From: Nitrospina sp052156635
GTDB lineage: Bacteria > Nitrospinota > Nitrospinia > Nitrospinales > Nitrospinaceae
DNA: 64,000 bases
Direction: 5' to 3'
Assembly: GCF_052156635.1 (NCBI RefSeq)
Contig: NZ_JBQKUO010000003.1
Coordinates: 558,001 to 622,000, forward strand
Part shown: piece by piece, positions 42,226 to 50,434 of the stretch
Position numbering within the stretch: position 1 is the first letter of the stretch
Layout of the letters: each line of letters begins with the position of its first letter
The notes under the pieces: model-generated
Told to the model about the DNA's origin: nothing
The model's database searches: none
The model's input: the letters and a program-made list of their open reading frames with translations, nothing else
Position numbers and translations under genes: made by a program

Positions 42226-43101
42226 ATGCAACCCTTTACCAAAATGACCATCATCGGCGTGGGCCTGCTGGGGGCCTCGCTCGCCAAGGTGTGCAAGAAG
42301 CGCCAGCTCACGGAGCGCATTGCCGGGTTCGGCAGGAACGCCGACAACCTGAAGCGCGCCGAGGACCAGGGCGTCATCGACCACGGCACCACCGATCTCA
42401 AAGACGCCGTCGCCGGGGCCGACCTGGTGGTCCTGTGCTCGCCGGTGGCCAGCATCGTCGAACGGTTTCGCGAAATGGCGCCGCACCTGGACGCGGGATG
42501 CATCGTCACCGATGTCGGTTCCGTCAAGGAGCCGCTGGTGAAAGACATCGAACCGCTGCTTCCTGAAGGCGTGCACTACGTGCCGGCACACCCGATCGCC
42601 GGGGCGGAGAAATCGGGCCTGGACGCCTCGACCGCCGACCTGTACGAAGGTGCGCGTTGCATCCTGACGCCGACGGACAACACCGATAAAGCCGCGCTCG
42701 AACGGATTCAGCAATTCTGGGAAGCGGTGGGCATGCGCGTGCAGATTCTCACCGCGGACGAGCACGATTTCATTTACGGCGCGGTCAGCCACCTGCCGCA
42801 CGTGGTGGCCTTCGCCCTCATCAACGCCATCGGCCAGCTCAAGACCTCCGACCAGGAGGACATCCTGAACCTGTCGGCGGGCGGCCTGCGCGACATCACC
42901 CGCATCGCGTCGAGCGACCCCGTCATGTGGCGCGACATCTGCCTCGCCAACAAAACGCACGTGCTGGACATGATCGACCGGTTCTCCCGGTCGCTGGAAG
43001 ACATCCGCAAACAGATTGAACAGGACGACGGCGCAGGCCTGAAAGAATCTTTTAAAAACGCCAACGGACACCGCGGCAAACTGGTAGGACAGAATTCATG
43101 A
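42226..43101 (+). CDS. tyrA: Prephenate dehydrogenase
   Basis: A 291-residue NAD-dependent enzyme of tyrosine synthesis that turns prephenate into 4-hydroxyphenylpyruvate. The Rossmann motif is IIGVGLLGASLAK. TDVGSVKEP and HPIAGAEKSG are family signatures, the latter carrying the active-site His. The C-terminal helical dimerisation domain has AVSHLPHVVAF. No ACT domain follows. I took the ATG at 42226, five bases after pheA; the frame runs upstream without a better start. It overlaps cmk by 4 bases. The usual aroA gene between tyrA and cmk is missing. Confidence 0.94.
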   Translation: MQPFTKMTIIGVGLLGASLAKVCKKRQLTERIAGFGRNADNLKRAEDQGVIDHGTTDLKDAVAGADLVVLCSPVASIVERFREMAPHLDAGCIVTDVGSVKEPLVKDIEPLLPEGVHYVPAHPIAGAEKSGLDASTADLYEGARCILTPTDNTDKAALERIQQFWEAVGMRVQILTADEHDFIYGAVSHLPHVVAFALINAIGQLKTSDQEDILNLSAGGLRDITRIASSDPVMWRDICLANKTHVLDMIDRFSRSLEDIRKQIEQDDGAGLKESFKNANGHRGKLVGQNS

Positions 43102-43793
43102 TCGTAGCCATCGACGGACCCGCGGGAAGCGGCAAGAGCACGGTCGCGCGCATGGTGGCGCGGCGGCTCAAATTCCGGTACATCGAGACCGGTTCCATGT
43201 ACCGCGCCGTGGCGTGGAAAGCCGACCAGGTGGGGATCGACCCCACCGACGGCGAGGAAGGCGCGGACGAGGTGGCCGAGGTGGCGCGCAACCTCAACAT
43301 CGAATTCAAACCGGCGGACGACGGCAGCCAGCGTGTGTTCGTCGAGGGCCGGGAGCTCACCCGCGAACTGAAAAATGAAACCGTCGGGCGCATGGCAGCG
43401 GTGGTGGCCGCCAACCCGGAGGTGCGCGAGATCCTCGTTTCCAAGCAACGCGAGATGGGACGCAACCACGACGTGGTGATGGACGGACGCGACATCGGCA
43501 CCGTCGTTTTTCCCGACGCGCAGAAAAAGTTTTATCTCGACGCCGACCCGGTGGAACGCGCCCGGCGGCGTTACGAAGAGATGAAGGGCACGGACCCGGA
43601 CCTCGATTTCGAACAGATCGTCGAGCAGGTGCGGCAACGCGACCACGAAGACAAAACACGCGCCGCTTCGCCGCTTCGCAGGGCGGAGGACGCGATGTTG
43701 ATCGACACCACTTCCCGTTCCATAGACGAGGTGGTGGAGCAGATGGTGCGGGCCATTGAATCCGCACCCGAAGAAATGAAAAGCAAACCGTAA
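43098..43793 (+). CDS. cmk: Cytidylate kinase
   Basis: A 231-residue kinase that phosphorylates CMP and dCMP with ATP. The P-loop is AIDGPAGSGKST, followed by YIETGSMYRAVA (nucleotide monophosphate site) and MDGRDIGTVVFP. The LID region holds Arg-rich DHEDKTRAASPL. The length matches the family. The start is the ATG overlapping the tyrA stop codon. Cmk ahead of rpsA is a widely conserved bacterial gene order. Confidence 0.96.
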   Translation: MIVAIDGPAGSGKSTVARMVARRLKFRYIETGSMYRAVAWKADQVGIDPTDGEEGADEVAEVARNLNIEFKPADDGSQRVFVEGRELTRELKNETVGRMAAVVAANPEVREILVSKQREMGRNHDVVMDGRDIGTVVFPDAQKKFYLDADPVERARRRYEEMKGTDPDLDFEQIVEQVRQRDHEDKTRAASPLRRAEDAMLIDTTSRSIDEVVEQMVRAIESAPEEMKSKP

Positions 43794-43847
43794 CTGGATT
43801 ATCAACCTTTAACCGCAGTACCTGGTGCATCCTGGAGGACCAACATT

Positions 43848-45539
43848 GTGAGTAACACAGATTTTGATCTCGACGAAACCGTCGAAGAAATGACCGAAGA
43901 AGACAAGCAGATCCGGGCGGAGATGGAAGCCTACCTGGAAAAAAGCATGACCGGATTCCGCGAAGGCGAAATCATCAACGGCCGCGTGCTCAACGTGGGC
44001 AACGGCATGGTGACCGTCGATGTGGGCTTCAAATCCGAAGGCGTCATCAACCTCAACGAATTCCCGGAAAGCGAGAAACCGCTCAACGTCGGCGACGAAG
44101 TCGAGGTGTACCTCGAGCGGGTGGAGGACCAGGACGGCATCGTCGTCCTGTCCAAGGAAAAGGCGAACAAGATCAAAATCTGGGAGAAGCTCGTCAAGGC
44201 CTTCGAAGCGGAAGAGATCATCGAGGGTACCGTGGTCGCCAAGGCGAAGGGCGGCCTGACCGTGGACATCGGCCTGAAAGCCTTCCTGCCGGGCTCGCAG
44301 ATCGACCTGCGGCCGGTGCGCAACCTGGAAAAGCTGATCGGCGAAAAGTTCAAGATGAAGATCATCAAGATGAACAAGAAGCGCGGCAACATCGTGCTCT
44401 CCCGCCGCGTCCTGCTCGAAGAGGAACGCAAGCACGCGCGCGCCGACACCCTCCAGAAAATGGAGGAAGGCAACCAGGTGGACGGCATCGTCAAGAACAT
44501 CACCGACTACGGTGTGTTCATCGACCTGGGCGGCATCGACGGCCTGCTGCACATCACTGACATGTCCTGGGGCCGCGTCAACCATCCTTCGGAAATGTTC
44601 TCCATCGGCGACAAGGTCACCGTCATGGTGCTCAAGTACGATAAAGAAAAAGAACGCGTGTCGCTGGGCCTCAAGCAGATCACCCCGGACCCGTGGGTGG
44701 ACGTGGACCAGAAGTACCCTGTCAACACCCGCATCAACGGCAAGGTGGTTTCCATCACCGACTACGGCGCGTTCGTCGAGCTGGAGAAAGGCATCGAGGG
44801 CCTGGTGCACGTCTCCGAGATGTCGTGGAGCCGTCACGTCAAACACCCGAGCAAGATGGTGAGCATCGGCGACGGCGTGGAAGCGGTGGTGCTGACGCTC
44901 GACAAGGAAAAGAAACGCATCTCTCTCGGCATGAAGCAGACCGAGCCCAACCCCTGGGAGAACATCGAAGAGAAGTACCCGATCGGCTCCACCGCCGAGG
45001 GCATCGTGCGTAACCTCACCGAGTTCGGCGCGTTCGTGGAACTCGAGGACGGCGTCGACGGGTTGATCCACATCTCCGACATGTCGTGGAACAAGAAGAT
45101 CAAGCATCCTTCCGAACTGCTCAAGAAAAAAGACAAGGTGCAGGCGGTGGTGCTGAACATCGACAAGGACAACTGCCGCATCTCCCTCGGCATGAAACAG
45201 CTGGAAGCCGACCCGTGGGACGACATCCCCGGCCAGTACCCGCTGGGCAAGGAGGTCGCGGGGACCATCGTGAAGGTCACGGGCTTCGGCGCGTTCGCCG
45301 AGTTCGACGACGGGCTGGAAGGCCTGATCCACGTGTCGCAGTTGAGTTCGAAAAAAGTCACGCACCCGGAAAAGGTGGTGAAGGTGGGTGACGAGATCAA
45401 GGCCAAAGTCATCAAGGTGGACACGGCCAACAAGAAGATCGGCCTCAGCATCAAGGCGTACGAGGAAAACCTCGATCCTTCGGAGATCGAGGACGTGCAA
45501 CTCGATGACGAGGCGAAAGAAGAAGGGGAATCCTCCTGA
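43848..45539 (+). CDS. rpsA: 30S ribosomal protein S1
   Basis: A 563-residue ribosomal protein with six S1 (OB-fold) RNA-binding domains, the usual full number. Repeats three to five share the pattern DYGxFVxLxxxxGLxHxSxMSW. The acidic N-terminal 40 residues match the ribosome-binding segment. It recruits mRNA to the 30S subunit and is essential in Gram-negatives. Translation begins at a GTG preceded by CTGGAGGACC. A terminator hairpin overlaps its stop codon, which would cap most transcripts from the cmk side before sppA. Confidence 0.97.
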   Translation: MSNTDFDLDETVEEMTEEDKQIRAEMEAYLEKSMTGFREGEIINGRVLNVGNGMVTVDVGFKSEGVINLNEFPESEKPLNVGDEVEVYLERVEDQDGIVVLSKEKANKIKIWEKLVKAFEAEEIIEGTVVAKAKGGLTVDIGLKAFLPGSQIDLRPVRNLEKLIGEKFKMKIIKMNKKRGNIVLSRRVLLEEERKHARADTLQKMEEGNQVDGIVKNITDYGVFIDLGGIDGLLHITDMSWGRVNHPSEMFSIGDKVTVMVLKYDKEKERVSLGLKQITPDPWVDVDQKYPVNTRINGKVVSITDYGAFVELEKGIEGLVHVSEMSWSRHVKHPSKMVSIGDGVEAVVLTLDKEKKRISLGMKQTEPNPWENIEEKYPIGSTAEGIVRNLTEFGAFVELEDGVDGLIHISDMSWNKKIKHPSELLKKKDKVQAVVLNIDKDNCRISLGMKQLEADPWDDIPGQYPLGKEVAGTIVKVTGFGAFAEFDDGLEGLIHVSQLSSKKVTHPEKVVKVGDEIKAKVIKVDTANKKIGLSIKAYEENLDPSEIEDVQLDDEAKEEGESS

Positions 45540-45556
45540 CCGGAGGGTTCCTTTTT
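45527..45556 (+). terminator. Intrinsic terminator overlapping rpsA stop
   Basis: A 10-bp stem with one mismatch, GGAATCCTCC / GGAGGGTTCC, and a 5-base loop is followed by TTTTT. Its left arm includes the last coding bases and the stop codon region of rpsA. Confidence 0.7.
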
Positions 45557-45577
45557 CGCTCACAGAGGAAACGAAAC

Positions 45578-46492
45578 ATGGACAATCCGGCGAAAGAATC
45601 CGGCAAGAAGGAACGCAGGAGTTTCAGCAAGGGATTCTGGTGGTTCCTGTTCATCCTGCTGGCGTTGTTCGCCGGGTCGTCCGTGCTGGGCCGTTTCCTG
45701 GGCGGCGGCGAATTCAACGGGCGCGAGCAGATCGCGCTGGTCGAGGTCACCGGCGTCATCATGGACTCCGGCGACATCGTCCGGCAGTTGTCCAATTACC
45801 GGCGCGACAACGAGATCAAGGCCATCGTCCTGCGTGTGGATTCTCCCGGCGGCGGCGTGGCGCCGTCGCAGGAAATCTATGAAGAAGTCCTGCGCATCCG
45901 CGCCGACAAGAAACCCATCTACACCTCCATGGGCTCCATGGCGGCGTCCGGCGGCTACTACATCGCCTGCGCCACCGACCGCATATACGCCAACCCCGGC
46001 ACCCTGACGGGAAGCATCGGCGTCATCATGGCCTTCACCAACGCCACCGAACTGATCGGCAAGATCGGCATCAAGCCGGAAGTCATCAAAAGCGGCAAGT
46101 ACAAGGACATCGGGTCGCCCACGCGCCCCATGACCAAGTCCGAACGGCGCTACATGCAAAAGGTTTCCGACGACGTGCACGACCAGTTCATCACCGCCGT
46201 GGCGGAGGGCCGCGGACTCGATAAAAAAACCGCCCGCAAATTTGCGGACGGACGCGTCTTCACCGGCAGGCAGGCCCAGGACTACAAACTGGTAGACGAA
46301 ATGGGTGGGCTGGAAGAAACCATCCAGCAGCTGGCAAAGGCGGTCGGCATCGAAGGGCGCCCCCGAATTGTGGTGGAACGGCCGGAAAAAAGCCTTCTGG
46401 AGCTACTGCTGGGAGCCAACGTAAGCGAAAGCCTTGAAACCTCCCTGTGGCCCACGCAACTGCCCCGCCTGCTCTATCTGTGGCTTCCCTAA
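45578..46492 (+). CDS. sppA: Signal peptide peptidase SppA
   Basis: A 304-residue membrane-bound S49 serine peptidase that degrades cleaved signal peptides. One membrane helix spans about residues 20-42. The nucleophile Ser is in SMAASGGYY and the general-base Lys in SGKYKDIGSP. The size fits the single-domain SppA36-like group rather than the 67-kDa tandem form. GAGGAAAC precedes the ATG. It lies between rpsA and ihf, an order also seen in other bacteria. Confidence 0.93.
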   Translation: MDNPAKESGKKERRSFSKGFWWFLFILLALFAGSSVLGRFLGGGEFNGREQIALVEVTGVIMDSGDIVRQLSNYRRDNEIKAIVLRVDSPGGGVAPSQEIYEEVLRIRADKKPIYTSMGSMAASGGYYIACATDRIYANPGTLTGSIGVIMAFTNATELIGKIGIKPEVIKSGKYKDIGSPTRPMTKSERRYMQKVSDDVHDQFITAVAEGRGLDKKTARKFADGRVFTGRQAQDYKLVDEMGGLEETIQQLAKAVGIEGRPRIVVERPEKSLLELLLGANVSESLETSLWPTQLPRLLYLWLP

Positions 46493-46660
46493 CCTTATTA
46501 ATCAATAAGTTAAACCAATAGCACCGCTTCCCCGGACGCAGTCATCCCTCCCCCCATCTATTTAGTATATCCGATATTTTTCTTTTTAATTCCACCCGTT
46601 TCACTCCATTCGGGGGAGTTTCGTTTTTTCGAATCAAATCCCGTAAAGCCTGCAAAACTC

Positions 46661-46688
46661 TTGACTTCGTTGACCTTAGTGATATACT
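46661..46688 (+). promoter_or_regulatory. Sigma-70 promoter for ihf gene
   Basis: TTGACT and TATACT are separated by 16 bases. The start site would be near 46695, about 30 bases before the ATG at 46724, with the ribosome site GGGGAG between them. Confidence 0.65.
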
Positions 46689-46723
46689 TTCGGCAAAAAT
46701 CAATCTTTGATGGGGAGATTTGA

Positions 46724-47038
46724 ATGACCAAGGCGGAGTTGGTTGAAAAAGTTTCGGCACAAATCAATTTGACCAAAAAGCAAACTGAGGTTGTCGTAAA
46801 CACGGTTTTTCAAAGCATCACCGAATCTTTGGCGGAAGGTAAAAAAGTGGAACTGAGAGGCTTCGGCAGTTTTCGTGTAAGAAGCCGCAATGCCCGCATT
46901 GGCAGAAATCCGAAATCCGGAGACCGGGTGGATGTCCCGGCCAAAAGGGTTCCTTTTTTCAAGGCAGGCAAGGAGTTGCGGGAACTGGTGGACGACCAGG
47001 CCCTGGGCGACGACAACTCTTCGGGCCACGACACCTAA
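46724..47038 (+). CDS. HU/IHF family DNA-binding protein, IHF-beta-like
   Basis: A 104-residue nucleoid protein. It opens MTKAELVEKVSAQINLTKKQ, and the DNA-bending arms include GFGSFRVRSRNARIGRNPKSG, read here as GFGSFRVRSRNAR then IGRNPKSG. The IHF/HU signature is intact. The C-terminal 12 residues (QALGDDNSSGHDT region) are an acidic extension. It bends DNA and would support sigma-54 promoters such as the candidates at the left end. Location near rpsA matches ihfB in E. coli, but alpha versus beta cannot be settled from this gene alone. Confidence 0.92.
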   Translation: MTKAELVEKVSAQINLTKKQTEVVVNTVFQSITESLAEGKKVELRGFGSFRVRSRNARIGRNPKSGDRVDVPAKRVPFFKAGKELRELVDDQALGDDNSSGHDT

Positions 47039-47094
47039 ACCCTTGATTTAACAGTTCTCTCTCCCCCGACCTCAAGTATTTGGCAGATGGAGCA

Positions 47095-47117
47095 AGCAGG
47101 GTTTGCCCTGCTTTTTG
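47095..47117 (+). terminator. Intrinsic terminator after ihf gene
   Basis: A perfect 8-bp stem AAGCAGGG / CCCTGCTT with loop TTTG is followed by TTT. It ends the ihf transcript 57 bases past its stop codon. Confidence 0.75.
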
Positions 47118-47206
47118 TGTTTTGGACCCAGGTTTTCCCCGGGCCGTTCGCATCCCTGCGCCAGCCCGCCTGTACTCACTTGCATTGAAACGGAAACGCA
47201 CGCCCC

Positions 47207-48274
47207 ATGCCCGGCAATACCTTTGGACAACTGTTTCGTATTTCGACGTGGGGCGAGTCTCACGGCGAGTCCATCGGTGTCGTCATTGACGGCTGTCCGG
47301 CCGGACTGCCCATCACCGCCGAAGAGATTCAAAAAGAGCTCGACCGACGCCGCACCGGGCAGAGCAAAGTCACCACCACGCGCAAGGAACCGGACCAGAT
47401 CCGCATCCTCTCCGGCGTGTTCCAGGGCAAGACCACCGGCACCCCGCTCGCCATGATGGTGGAAAACGCCGACGCCGACTCCTCCAAATACGAACTCATC
47501 AAGCACCTGTACCGGCCCGGCCATGCGGATTTCACTTACGATAAAAAATACGGTTTCCGCGACTACCGGGGCGGCGGCCGTTCCAGCGCCCGTGAGACGG
47601 TAGGCCGCGTCGCCGCCGGGGCCATCGCCAAAAAACTGCTGGCCCGCCACAAAATCAAAGTGTTCGCCTACACCCGCCAGATCGGGGACCTGGTCATGCA
47701 GTCCTTCAGCCAGAGGGAAATCGAGAACAACATCGTGCGCTGTCCCGACAAAAAGATGGCCGAGCGGATGGTCGAGGCCATCCTGCAGGCGCGCAAGGAC
47801 GGCGACTCGCTGGGCGGCGTCATCGAGGTCGTTGCCAAAGGCGTCCCGGCGGGACTGGGCGAGCCGGTGTTCGACCGGCTGGATGCGGACCTGGCCAAGG
47901 GTCTCATGTCCCTCCCCGCCGTCAAGGGCGTCGAGGTGGGCATCGGCTTCGAAGCGGCCCGCCTGCGCGGATCCGAAGCCAACGACGTGTTCATCGCCAA
48001 AAATGGCAAAATCACGACGAAGACCAACAACGCCGGCGGCGTGCTGGGCGGCATCTCCAACGGCCACGACATCGTTCTGCGCATGGTGGTCAAGCCGACG
48101 TCGTCCATCAACCGCGAGCAGGACACGGTGACGCAGAAAGGCAGGAAAGCCAAGATCCGCGTGGAAGGCCGGCACGACCCCTGCGTCGCGCCACGTGCCG
48201 TTCCGATGGCCGAGGCGATGGTCGCTCTGGTGCTCATCGACCACCTCCTGCGGCAGAAACAGGCCCAGTTATAA
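47207..48274 (+). CDS. aroC: Chorismate synthase
   Basis: A 355-residue enzyme catalysing the last shikimate step, 5-enolpyruvylshikimate-3-phosphate to chorismate, using reduced FMN. Signatures are TWGESHGESIG near the start (GESHG), FRDYRGGGRSSARET and DGRHDPC-type EGRHDPCVAPRAVP near the end. Length is normal. No good ribosome site precedes the ATG. It supplies chorismate to the pheA and tyrA products encoded 5 kb upstream, but follows a terminator so it is separately transcribed. Confidence 0.96.
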   Translation: MPGNTFGQLFRISTWGESHGESIGVVIDGCPAGLPITAEEIQKELDRRRTGQSKVTTTRKEPDQIRILSGVFQGKTTGTPLAMMVENADADSSKYELIKHLYRPGHADFTYDKKYGFRDYRGGGRSSARETVGRVAAGAIAKKLLARHKIKVFAYTRQIGDLVMQSFSQREIENNIVRCPDKKMAERMVEAILQARKDGDSLGGVIEVVAKGVPAGLGEPVFDRLDADLAKGLMSLPAVKGVEVGIGFEAARLRGSEANDVFIAKNGKITTKTNNAGGVLGGISNGHDIVLRMVVKPTSSINREQDTVTQKGRKAKIRVEGRHDPCVAPRAVPMAEAMVALVLIDHLLRQKQAQL

Positions 48275-48302
48275 AGCCGATCCATTCACCCGCACGGACC
48301 CC

Positions 48303-48330
48303 TTGCCCGCGTCCTGGCATCTGATACACT
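48303..48330 (+). promoter_or_regulatory. Promoter with extended -10 directly before nitrilase gene
   Basis: TTGCCC, a 16-base spacer ending TGA, and TACACT. The -10 box ends 6 bases before the ATG at 48337, so the predicted start site falls at or next to the start codon. No ribosome site is visible. Confidence 0.45.
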
Positions 48331-48336
48331 GAAATC

Positions 48337-49143
48337 ATGAAACAACCCCTGAAAGTCGGGTTCCTGCAAACCCTGCCGGTGTTCGGCGACATCGCAACCA
48401 ATCTCAAACAGGTGGAGCAGCGCCTGAGCGGCATGGATGCCGACCTCGTCGTCCTGCCGGAACTGTTCACCACCGGCTACCAGTTCCGCAACCAGAAAGA
48501 AGCGCGCGACCTCGCGGAGCCGGTCCCCGACGGACCCACCACCCGGGCACTGATGAAGCTCTCCCACGACCTGGGCATGCACATCGTGGCCGGGCTGGCG
48601 GAAGTGGAAGGAGACACGGTGTACAACTCCGCCGTGCTGACGGGTCCGGAAGGCTACGTCGGCAAATACCGCAAGGCACATATTTTCGACACGGAAAAAA
48701 ACATCTTTGCCGCGGGCAACCTGCCCCTGCCGGTGTTCGACATCGGCAAGGCGCGCGTCGGCATCATGATCTGTTTCGACTGGCGGTTTCCGGAAACGGC
48801 GCGGACGCTGGCGCTCAAGGGCGCGGACGTCATCGCCCACCCTTCCAACCTGGTACTGCTGACCTGCCCGCAGTCGATGATCACGCGCTGCCTGGAAAAC
48901 CGCGTGTTCGCCGTCACCGCCGACCGCGTCGGTTCCGAATCCCGCATCGAGGGCGAAACCCTTCGGTTCATCGGGCAGAGCCAGGTGGTGGACCCGGACG
49001 GCGAGGTCCTCGTGCGCGCCTCCGAAGAAAATGAAGAGGACCACGTGGTGGAAATCGACCTCGCCAACGCGCGCAACAAAAGCATCAACCCGCACAACGA
49101 CCTGATCGCCGACCGCCGCGAGGACCTTTACAGAATCCCGTGA
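48337..49143 (+). CDS. Carbon-nitrogen hydrolase (nitrilase superfamily, omega-amidase-like)
   Basis: A 268-residue amidohydrolase. The Glu-Lys-Cys triad is visible: Glu in LPELFTTGYQ, Lys in KYRKAHIFDTE and Cys in GIMICFDWRFPE. The pattern resembles omega-amidases and Nit2-like enzymes that hydrolyse alpha-ketoglutaramate-type amides in the cytoplasm. The substrate is not certain. The length fits the family. It is probably transcribed from its own promoter without a leader. A DUF1566 gene follows after 89 bases. Confidence 0.88.
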   Translation: MKQPLKVGFLQTLPVFGDIATNLKQVEQRLSGMDADLVVLPELFTTGYQFRNQKEARDLAEPVPDGPTTRALMKLSHDLGMHIVAGLAEVEGDTVYNSAVLTGPEGYVGKYRKAHIFDTEKNIFAAGNLPLPVFDIGKARVGIMICFDWRFPETARTLALKGADVIAHPSNLVLLTCPQSMITRCLENRVFAVTADRVGSESRIEGETLRFIGQSQVVDPDGEVLVRASEENEEDHVVEIDLANARNKSINPHNDLIADRREDLYRIP

Positions 49144-49147
49144 ATTC

Positions 49148-49156
49148 TGCTATATA
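49148..49156 (+). promoter_or_regulatory. Extended -10 box upstream of DUF1566 gene
   Basis: TG-C-TATATA lies about 75 bases before the ATG at 49233. Two GAATTC sequences bracket it (49142-49147 and 49162-49167). No clear -35 element is present. Confidence 0.35.
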
Positions 49157-49232
49157 GAGTGGAATTCCGACAATCACCGAACTGACTCCGGACCTCTGAA
49201 CGGCCCGGTTTTTCATTTGCACAGGGAGACCC

Positions 49233-49658
49233 ATGGACAAGCCCAAATCCCGTTTCATCAAAAGCGACAACGGCACCATCTACGACTCGCAGACCAGCCT
49301 CACCTGGAAGGCCACCGATTCCTACCTCGATCTGGAAAAAGAAGTGACGTGGGACGAAGCGCAGGAATACGCCAAACAGGTCAACGCGGATAACTTTGGC
49401 GGGCACAACGACTGGCGCCTGCCCAGCTTTCAGGAAGCGGCGTCGTTGTATGACGAGGAAAAGCTGAACAAGGACTTCAAGGGCGGGGACATCCGCATGG
49501 ACTCCATCTTCCCGCCGGGTGCGGGCAACACCACCTGGACGACGGAGGAGCGCGGCAAGGAAGCGCAGATCCTGTTCTACATCAACGGCTGTCCCTACTG
49601 GTACGAGAAGAACGACAAGACCATCTCCCACGCCGTCCGCCTGGTCCGTCGCGGGTAA
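49233..49658 (+). CDS. DUF1566 domain protein
   Basis: A 141-residue protein matching the DUF1566 (Lcl C-terminal, C-type-lectin-like) pattern. DSQTSLTWK, VTWDEAQEYAKQ, GGHNDWRLPSFQEAASLYD and the final SHAVRLVRRG occur in the expected order. In many bacteria this domain is exported, but no signal peptide is present here, so it appears cytoplasmic. Function is unknown; in surface proteins related domains bind glycans or collagen. CAGGGAGACC precedes the ATG. Confidence 0.82.
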   Translation: MDKPKSRFIKSDNGTIYDSQTSLTWKATDSYLDLEKEVTWDEAQEYAKQVNADNFGGHNDWRLPSFQEAASLYDEEKLNKDFKGGDIRMDSIFPPGAGNTTWTTEERGKEAQILFYINGCPYWYEKNDKTISHAVRLVRRG

Positions 49659-49679
49659 GAGACCGTTTAGAAACCGGAT

Positions 49680-50306
49680 TTACTTTTCGGTCAGGTCGTA
49701 GGCGCGTTCGTCGCCGGAAAGGGCGGGTTTTTCGATGCCGGAAATGAAATTTTTCAGCCGGTGGACGTCGTCCATGTTCGGATAGGGTTCGCCGCGGCTG
49801 TGGCAGAGGATGGACTCGAACAGCTTGCGGTAGTAGGACCGGTAACTTTTCAATAGAAGCGGTGCGTAACTGTTCTTGATGACCTGGTCATAATAGCGGT
49901 CGAGGACGGCCTGAAACAGGGTTTGCAGGGCCGCGGAATACAGTTGGAAATACGCGGTTTTCTGCTTAAACTCGCCAAACGGCACATTGCCCCACGCGTC
50001 CTTGAAATACACGTAAATCAACTGCCTCTCGGTGTCCAGCCACCGTTTCTGGAAGAACTCCTCCCACATCACCCGGTTGCGGGCATGCCCCATCAGCACC
50101 TCCCTCAACGCACACTTCTGTGCGTAATGATCCTTGCCGGCGCAGATGCGTCCCAACGTGTCCAGAAATTCCCGGCGCACGTCGTCATAGAACTCGGAAT
50201 TCTCCTGCAGAGCCCGGGCAAAGGCATGCTGGTGGGTTAAAGCCCTGCTGCTGGCATACTGGTGAAACAGGCGTGCACTGTATGCCATGACGGTATCGTA
50301 ATCCAT
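49680..50306 (-). CDS. Hypothetical helical protein
   Basis: A 208-residue cytoplasmic protein I do not recognise. It is mostly alpha-helical and rich in aromatic residues (Tyr, Phe, Trp), with no signal peptide, membrane helix or catalytic motif. The segment VFFQKRWLDTERQLIYVYFKD, here ending in IYVYF, and SYAPLLLKSYRSYYRKLF are striking Tyr-rich helices. AAGGAACC precedes the ATG, and codon use resembles the neighbours, so it is a real gene. It converges on the DUF1566 gene. Confidence 0.7.
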   Translation of the reverse strand: MDYDTVMAYSARLFHQYASSRALTHQHAFARALQENSEFYDDVRREFLDTLGRICAGKDHYAQKCALREVLMGHARNRVMWEEFFQKRWLDTERQLIYVYFKDAWGNVPFGEFKQKTAYFQLYSAALQTLFQAVLDRYYDQVIKNSYAPLLLKSYRSYYRKLFESILCHSRGEPYPNMDDVHRLKNFISGIEKPALSGDERAYDLTEK

Positions 50307-50434
50307 GGTTCCTTGCGGGGTAGAGCGTGGAAAAACTCACTGCTATATTCATGGTAACGACCAAACCCGGACCGGTAAACTTGAATTTGAATCGCGTTTG
50401 GAAATAATTTTTTCTCTATTTGATTTTAAATGAG

